8,935 nucleotides of DNA, taken from the NCBI GenBank assembly GCA_023356515.1, contig JAKQYG010000144.1, positions 1 through 8,935 of the forward strand, in the 5' to 3' direction. The number at the start of each line of letters is the position of its first letter. Position 1 is the first letter of the stretch. Shown piece after piece: positions 4,643 to 8,935 of this stretch. Source of the stretch: Trichodesmium sp. MAG_R04 (GTDB taxonomy: Bacteria > Cyanobacteriota > Cyanobacteriia > Cyanobacteriales > Microcoleaceae). The notes beneath the pieces were generated by a model that ran no database searches, had not been told where the DNA came from, and worked only from the letters and a program-made list of their open reading frames with translations. Both the position numbers and the translations under genes were made by a program.

Positions 4643-7396
4643 ATGAAGACAAAGTTAATTCTCAAATTAGGAGATGGGAACTTTCAACGGGGGTTCCCTA
4701 ATAGTACTATTGAAATCTGCTCAAACGGAGGAAACACAAAAAGATGGAATTGCCATCTACCTTCAGCCCCAGAAATACCTCAGACATATAAAGAATGGCA
4801 ACAAGGATATCACCATTTGGTAAAACGAAAAGATCCTAGGAGGGGATTTAGGAATAGAGAGACTTATCAAACTCAATCTCCTGTAGTGAATTGTGAAACA
4901 AGTTATCAAAAATTAAGTACAACAATTAATAATTGGCTCAATGATTTAGCAATTATTAAGCAATTAGAAAAGTTTCTAAACTCTCAAGAAAGTACCAATA
5001 ATTCAACTATATGTTTAGGGGTCAATACCCAACAAGTTACCGACTCAACAATTAAATATTTACTGCATCAATTACCTTTTGAAACCTGGGATTTTTTTTA
5101 TTCTTACAAGGTAATGTATTACTTGAGACTACATCAGACTAAGTCTAATTTTCCAGAAACTAAAACAGAGGTTAAAAGTAAATCAGTAAAAATATTATGT
5201 ATTGTTGGGGACGATCAGGGAATTGATTTAACTAAAGATAAAGAACTAATTGACAATTTGCGCCATCAGCGTGGTGCAAGGCCTGTATTTTTGCCAGATT
5301 CTAATGCAAAACAGCTTACCCGTGCCGATTTTGACGAATTGTGGCGAAGCGGTTGCGAGATTTTAATTTTTACTGGCCATAGCGACACCAGATTAGAAGG
5401 TAGGACGGGTACTATTTACCTAAACCCTAATGAATTTTTAGACTTTCAAGACATTAAAGAAACTCTGGAGGAAGCAAAGCGACTGGGATTAAAACTGGCA
5501 ATTTTTAACTCTTGCGATGGTTTGGGTTTAGCCGAGCAATTAAAACATTTGGGGATTACGGTTATTGTTTGGCGAGAGCCAGTGCCTAACAAAATTGCGT
5601 CTTTGTTTCTACGTTATTTCTTAGATGAATTTACCAAAGATGCCGATACTTTGATTTATGAAGCGATCAGGAAAGCGCGGCAGAGGATGAAGGAAGTTGG
5701 AGGCTTAGACTTACAGGAACTTACAGGAGTAACAGGTTTACCTGTGATAATTCATAATGGGAGCACAGAACCACCTACTTGGAACCAATTCCGGGGTAGG
5801 AGTGGAGGTATTACAGGCCATGCTGACTGGACTAGGACATATTTGCCAAGTCAGCAGGAATTTGACCCCCAAATCTTTATCTTTTTAAAACAATTTGAAT
5901 TTGAAGTTGAAAGCTTCTTCAATAAATCGCAGAGCAAGCAGGCAAGTGAGCTAATTAATCTAAGTAAGGAGTTGCAACCAAAGCAGGTAAAACCACCCTT
6001 GACAGGGACTGTATTAATTAGCCACGACGAAGCACGGTCACCCCAAGAACAGTTACCCTCATATACAGAAATCTCAGAGGTGTTTGATAAACGGGTAAAT
6101 AAGAAGTTACTAATTTTAGGCGCAATAGGTGCGGGTAAGACAACGACAATGTTCGAGTTGGCGCGGGAATTAGTTGAGCAGGCTTTGAGAGATACTCATC
6201 AACCTATACCTGCCTACTTTAAGCTTTCTACTTGGGCACAAGATAAGCAGTCAGTATCAGATTGGTTAATTGAGGAGCTAGGTGTGCGTGGGGTGGAAGA
6301 AAATATTGCCAAGCAGTGGTTAGCCGATAAGAAAATACTGCCGATGTTAGATGGTTTGGATGAGTTGAAGGAAGAGCTACAGGAACCTTGCGTGAAAAAT
6401 ATTAACGAGTGGTTGAAAAGCGAGGATCGTCCTTATGGTTTAGTCGTATGCAGTCGCATAGAAAACTATGAGAAGTATGAAAGTAAGTTGCAGTTAAATG
6501 GTGCGATATCTTTGCAACCTTTAAGCGATCAACAGATTCAGAATTATCTCAATCAGTTAGATCAAGCTAATTTATGGAAAGCGATAGCTAATAATCCTTC
6601 TTGGCTAACTCTAGTGCGCTCGCCTTTGTGGTTAAGCATGACTATTGTGCTTAATATTTCGGACAAAAAGATGCAGGAGTTGACATCAAAGGAAAAACAG
6701 CTAAATTATTTATTAAAAGAGTATGTTGAGTATATGCTGAACAGGAGATTTGATAGTACGATTTACATGGGGAAAAATCTTCCTAAAGCAGAACAAATTA
6801 AGCACGGGTTGATTCATTTAGCCGAACAGATGGAACAACAGTCGGAGACGGAATATTTGATTGATAATATACAGCCTGATGTTTTGCTAAGAGTGTGGGA
6901 AAAAAGGATGTATTTTACATCAATTTTTATCATAACTGCGATCTTAGGAGGGGTGGGAGGATTAATGGGCGGTTTGTTATTGAAAGAGATTTTATTGGGA
7001 TGGATTTGGTTTGTAATGGCAGCGCCAATAGTTGGCTTACTATGTACAATAATTACCATGAGAATTCGATATGTAATTAACCCGTCAAGAACAGTAAAAT
7101 ATACAAGAAAAGCATTTCTATACAGGTTAAGACTAGGTATGATTTCTACAATTTCATTAAGCATAATCGGCCTTCTGATTTTTGAAATATCTATCCGTCT
7201 TTTTTATGGCATCAAAAACTATGGAGTTAACGATGGATTGCTTGAACATTTAAAAGTCCTAATAGCTTATAGCTTAAATGAAATTTTCATCGACTCTTTG
7301 AAATACGGTTTACTATATGGAGTTTTTTTTGGAGTTGCTCTAGTAATGATTAATAAACTGATACATCTAATAAGAACAAAAACAAGGAACTGTTAA
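4643..7396 (+). CDS. CHAT protease-NACHT NTPase with C-terminal membrane segments
   Basis: This 917-residue protein has four parts. Residues 1-180 are the N-terminal region usual in cyanobacterial CHAT proteins (MKTKLILKL start, PSAPEIPQTYKEWQQGY). Residues about 181-375 are a CHAT domain of the caspase clan, with the catalytic His in FTGHS (His246) and Cys in FNSCDGLGLAE (Cys291), then WREPVP. Residues about 485-690 are a NACHT STAND NTPase: Walker A GAIGAGKTT (493-501), Walker B ILPMLDGLDEL (565-575), and CSR (603-605). After a helical stretch come roughly four hydrophobic segments (about 757-777, 783-805, 832-854, 886-907), so the C-terminus is probably membrane-embedded. All catalytic residues are present. 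The likely role is an NLR-like sensor-effector in which ATP-driven oligomerisation activates proteolysis at the membrane, possibly for defence or programmed cell death; ligand and substrate are unknown. The C-terminus ends abruptly after the last hydrophobic segment, where relatives I recall carry a further soluble tail. The ATG has AAAGGA directly before it, an unusually close ribosome site. Confidence 0.88.
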   Translation: MKTKLILKLGDGNFQRGFPNSTIEICSNGGNTKRWNCHLPSAPEIPQTYKEWQQGYHHLVKRKDPRRGFRNRETYQTQSPVVNCETSYQKLSTTINNWLNDLAIIKQLEKFLNSQESTNNSTICLGVNTQQVTDSTIKYLLHQLPFETWDFFYSYKVMYYLRLHQTKSNFPETKTEVKSKSVKILCIVGDDQGIDLTKDKELIDNLRHQRGARPVFLPDSNAKQLTRADFDELWRSGCEILIFTGHSDTRLEGRTGTIYLNPNEFLDFQDIKETLEEAKRLGLKLAIFNSCDGLGLAEQLKHLGITVIVWREPVPNKIASLFLRYFLDEFTKDADTLIYEAIRKARQRMKEVGGLDLQELTGVTGLPVIIHNGSTEPPTWNQFRGRSGGITGHADWTRTYLPSQQEFDPQIFIFLKQFEFEVESFFNKSQSKQASELINLSKELQPKQVKPPLTGTVLISHDEARSPQEQLPSYTEISEVFDKRVNKKLLILGAIGAGKTTTMFELARELVEQALRDTHQPIPAYFKLSTWAQDKQSVSDWLIEELGVRGVEENIAKQWLADKKILPMLDGLDELKEELQEPCVKNINEWLKSEDRPYGLVVCSRIENYEKYESKLQLNGAISLQPLSDQQIQNYLNQLDQANLWKAIANNPSWLTLVRSPLWLSMTIVLNISDKKMQELTSKEKQLNYLLKEYVEYMLNRRFDSTIYMGKNLPKAEQIKHGLIHLAEQMEQQSETEYLIDNIQPDVLLRVWEKRMYFTSIFIITAILGGVGGLMGGLLLKEILLGWIWFVMAAPIVGLLCTIITMRIRYVINPSRTVKYTRKAFLYRLRLGMISTISLSIIGLLIFEISIRLFYGIKNYGVNDGLLEHLKVLIAYSLNEIFIDSLKYGLLYGVFFGVALVMINKLIHLIRTKTRNC

Positions 7397-7422
7397 TTAA
7401 AGAAATAGAGTCCAGCTAATGT

Positions 7423-7465
7423 GAGACTTACACATTTTCTAGCTAGAAAAATATTTAAAAGTCTC
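7423..7465. terminator. Nested hairpin between convergent ends, possible bidirectional terminator
   Basis: Outer arms GAGACTT (7423-7429) and AAGTCTC (7459-7465) enclose a perfect 16-base palindrome TTTTCTAGCTAGAAAA (7435-7450). It lies between the stop of the CHAT-NACHT gene and the 3' end of the small minus-strand ORF, where a shared terminator would be expected. No long T-run follows either arm, so a classical Rho-independent terminator is not proven. Confidence 0.4.
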
Positions 7466-7492
7466 TCTAAGCAAGGGAATTAGGTCAAAACC

Positions 7493-7660
7493 CTAAAAAT
7501 GGCTAGAACCCTTGGTAATAAATAAATCATACCTTTTGGATGTAACAACCTGGCCATCTATATTTGAGCCTTTTTTTTTTACTGCTTCTTTGTGTAAGTC
7601 TTGATAAAAGGAATAAATATTGTTTCGGCTGGCTTGACTTTCTTTAATTAAGGTTGACAT
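7493..7660 (-). CDS. Small hypothetical protein, 55 residues
   Basis: From ATG at 7658-7660 to TAG at 7493-7495 the minus strand encodes 55 residues beginning MSTLIKESQASRNNIYSFYQ, then DLHKEAVKKK, and ending YDLFITKGSSHF. A strong ribosome site GGGGAGG lies about eight bases upstream. The product is soluble and basic, with a helix-prone first half. The codons for KKK lie in a run of ten A's (plus-strand T's at 7571-7580), so slippage would give a different C-terminus. It converges on the CHAT-NACHT gene and diverges from the 166-residue gene. I do not recognise the family; a small regulator or antitoxin-like protein is possible but not supported by any motif. Coding status rests on the ribosome site and plausible composition. 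Confidence 0.4.
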   Translation of the reverse strand: MSTLIKESQASRNNIYSFYQDLHKEAVKKKGSNIDGQVVTSKRYDLFITKGSSHF

Positions 7661-7763
7661 ACTATATCGCCTCCCCGCAATAAATGCTTATGCCTTTTTC
7701 ATTGCAAATAATCGGTATTTTATTAAACCACAAGTCCCTAAAACTTTCCCTGGAGAAAAAACA

Positions 7764-8264
7764 ATGGAAATAATAAAAGCAATCCTCGAAAAATGCGGCA
7801 AAATTCTTTTCCCCCTTACTAAAATCTTTCAGCAAGCCAACTCTAGCTATTTGCTAAAAGCACCAGAAGCAGATTTAATGGACAGTTTCGAGAAGGCGAT
7901 CGCTCTCTCATCCCTAGAAATCAAAAAAGTCATGCCACACCATTTTCGGATAGTTATTCCCAGCACAATTAACATCGATATCCCTTCCAATACTTTAGCA
8001 TACGCTGAATTAGGCAACCAATTATTAACCAAAGTTAGCGGTGGAGCAACTGCTAAACTATTCTCTGGGAGTTACAAAACTGACGGCAATGAATACGTCA
8101 GCGAACCAGTTATCGAGCTAGAGTCGTGGATGAAAGCCTCCGAATTTTTAGCTAACCTCTCAGAAATAATGGGCTTTTTGGAATTACTTTTACGAGAATT
8201 GAATCAAGAATGCTTATTCTTTGTCATTGATAGTAGGGCTCGATTAATTTCAATTAAACCATAA
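7764..8264 (+). CDS. Hypothetical protein, 166 residues
   Basis: ATG at 7764 follows CTGGAG at a normal ribosome-binding distance and the frame runs to TAA at 8262-8264. The product starts MEIIKAILEKCGKILFPLTK, a basic amphipathic helix rather than a clear signal peptide. It continues with an acidic helix (EADLMDSFEKAI), then a beta-rich centre with MPHHFRIVIPSTINIDIP and a C-terminal helical/strand end (FLELLLRELNQECLFFVID). The order of a helical start, a (M/V)PxxF.(I/V).(I/L)(P/S) strand and a beta-rich stretch loosely recalls the DUF3662/FhaA N-terminal domain, but the resemblance is by eye and weak. There are no catalytic motifs. It stands alone, with the minus-strand small ORF diverging from a shared 103-base gap and no co-directional partner within the window. 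A HIP1 site lies inside the gene at 7896-7903. Confidence 0.65.
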   Translation: MEIIKAILEKCGKILFPLTKIFQQANSSYLLKAPEADLMDSFEKAIALSSLEIKKVMPHHFRIVIPSTINIDIPSNTLAYAELGNQLLTKVSGGATAKLFSGSYKTDGNEYVSEPVIELESWMKASEFLANLSEIMGFLELLLRELNQECLFFVIDSRARLISIKP

Positions 8265-8293
8265 ACCACAGTAGGTAAACTGTTTAATCTATT

Positions 8294-8432
8294 AGACTTG
8301 TCGCTAAATAGAGAGAAAACATCGCTCAAACTCAGGCAGAGCAATAATTACAAGCATTTTAAGATGTTGAGATCTATAATCCTTACATATCAAGGGTTTT
8401 GAGGATTTTTGAAGTTATAAAGCGACAAGCCT
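8294..8432. mobile_element. MITE-like element, about 139 bp, with terminal inverted repeats
   Basis: AGACTTGTCGCT (8294-8305) and AGCGACAAGCCT (8421-8432) are inverted copies matching at 11 of 12 positions, and weaker similarity continues inward into AT-rich sequence. The trinucleotide ATT flanks both ends directly and could be a target duplication. The interior has no ORF. The size and structure fit a non-autonomous miniature element, though no mobilising transposase is seen here and copy number cannot be judged from one window. Confidence 0.45.
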
Positions 8433-8621
8433 ATTATATTATGTCCGAATAATTAGCGATAAAAAAGCTCCCTCCTTTATCCTCTCCCATAGGGAAAAAA
8501 GACTGTTTGCCCTCACGGGGTGACAAGCAGCTCGAAACCATTGAGAGATAGTGGTTTACCGGATATTCACTCTGTTAAAAATCGATTTTTTTTGAGAATA
8601 ATAATCATTCTTTTTAAGATC
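8433..8621. other. Non-coding stretch with several small inverted repeats
   Basis: No supportable gene lies between the MITE-like element and the palindrome. The stretch contains AAACCA (8535-8540) paired with TGGTTT (8552-8557), which with G-U pairs would make a longer RNA stem, and a perfect 14-base palindrome AAAAATCGATTTTT (8577-8590). The latter, with its following T's, could act as a weak terminator. A plus-strand frame open from about 8454 to the TAG at 8549-8551 has no start codon and was not called. Confidence 0.3.
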
Positions 8622-8643
8622 TGGGTTAGCGATCGCTAACCCA
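8622..8643. repeat. Perfect 22-bp palindrome centred on a HIP1 site
   Basis: GGGTTAGCGATCGCTAACCC (8623-8642) is a perfect palindrome that extends one more base pair on each side. Its centre is the HIP1 octamer GCGATCGC (8629-8636). It lies between the MITE-like element and the 3' end of the caspase-like gene, and it may act as a hairpin terminator or be an amplified intergenic repeat. Confidence 0.7.
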
Positions 8644-8718
8644 CACTACCATTTTTGTGTCTACCTTTGTGGTGGCGACAAATCACATTTCTATAGGGTC
8701 AGCAATAATACGAGGCGT

Positions 8719-8934
8719 CTATCGTTTTCCTTTCTTTTGAGATAGTTCTTGCACCCGATGCCTGAGATATTCATTTAGTTTTTCTACAGTTGCTCTTTTT
8801 CCTTTACTACCTAATCCCTCTAATAACGCATAAGTAAAAACTCCCTGTTCCAATTCTTCTAATTCCCAAGAAAGTTCATTCGGACTACAAGAAAAAATAG
8901 TTATTATCCCCTTTTCTCGAGCTTCCTGTTCTGT
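8719..8934 (-). pseudogene. 3' part of a caspase-like (peptidase C14) gene, probably cut short by a stop
   Basis: The minus strand is open from the window edge to TAG at 8719-8721, giving 71 residues of the C-terminal half of a cyanobacterial caspase-family domain. The order is GIITIFSCSPNELSWELEEL, with SCS in the position of the conserved Cys-containing strand, then GVFTYALLEGLGSKGKRATV, then EKLNEYLRHRVQEL. The catalytic His part lies outside the window. After KKGKR the TAG falls where relatives have Gln, and the same frame continues TPRIIADPIEM, matching the usual family end (QTP.IIA.P), before TGA. So a CAG to TAG change most likely clipped the last few dozen residues. The catalytic core could still be intact, so a shortened active protein is possible. 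It is a second caspase-clan protease near the CHAT-NACHT gene, on the opposite strand. Confidence 0.65.
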
Positions 8935-8935
8935 T

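Noticed and set aside
6895..7080. Plus-strand ORF of 61 residues inside the CHAT-NACHT gene
   Set aside because: It is an out-of-frame shadow within a well-supported reading frame.
6814..7164. Minus-strand ORF of 116 residues
   Set aside because: It lies wholly opposite the membrane-segment part of the CHAT-NACHT gene and its composition mirrors that sequence.
1..8935. CRISPR array, tRNA or rRNA genes
   Set aside because: No regularly spaced repeats, tRNA-like cloverleaf or rRNA sequence was seen by eye on either strand.
1..8935. A reassigned genetic code with TAG read as Gln
   Set aside because: The amber codons occur only in genes that show other signs of decay, and the transposase relic has mixed TAA, TAG and TGA stops, so pseudogene formation explains them more simply.

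Overview
The window looks like a piece of a filamentous cyanobacterial chromosome. It is AT-rich, carries three copies of the octamer GCGATCGC (HIP1, the cyanobacterial highly iterated palindrome, at 299-306, 7896-7903 and 8629-8636), and its best recognised genes belong to families that are typical of cyanobacteria: a DUF1822 protein, a divergent sigma-70-like factor, and a CHAT-domain protein. The region reads as an accessory or defence-type island with decayed edges.

Layout. Positions 1-141 hold the open 3' end of an unrecognised plus-strand gene. Positions 114-848 (minus) hold a broken DNA/RNA non-specific endonuclease (NUC1/NucA type, DRGH motif) with two in-frame stops. Just upstream of it, 872-1226 (minus) is a heavily decayed IS630-type transposase fragment. 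An AT-rich control region (about 1300-1550) with a good candidate promoter leads into three large intact plus-strand genes: a 515-residue sigma-70-like factor (1551-3098), a 418-residue DUF1822 protein 14 bases downstream (3113-4369), and, after a 273-base gap with its own promoter and dyad, a 917-residue CHAT-NACHT-transmembrane protein (4643-7396). A hairpin lies between this gene and a small minus-strand ORF (7493-7660). Next comes an unrecognised 166-residue gene (7764-8264), then about 450 bases of non-coding DNA with a MITE-like inverted repeat and a HIP1-centred palindrome. The window ends in the 3' part of a caspase-like (peptidase C14) gene on the minus strand (8719-8934), which also appears to stop early.

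How the genes may work together. The sigma factor and DUF1822 gene are almost certainly co-transcribed. The CHAT-NACHT protein has an intact His/Cys protease dyad, an intact Walker A/B ATPase switch and a hydrophobic C-terminal part, so it looks like a membrane-attached, ATP-gated protease of the NLR-like kind. A sigma factor, a partner protein and a CHAT protease side by side recall type III-E CRISPR (Craspase), where the CHAT protease Csx29 cleaves Csx30 and so frees a sigma factor. That parallel is my inference. Nothing in the sequence proves that DUF1822 is an anti-sigma factor or a protease substrate. No CRISPR array, tRNA or rRNA was seen.
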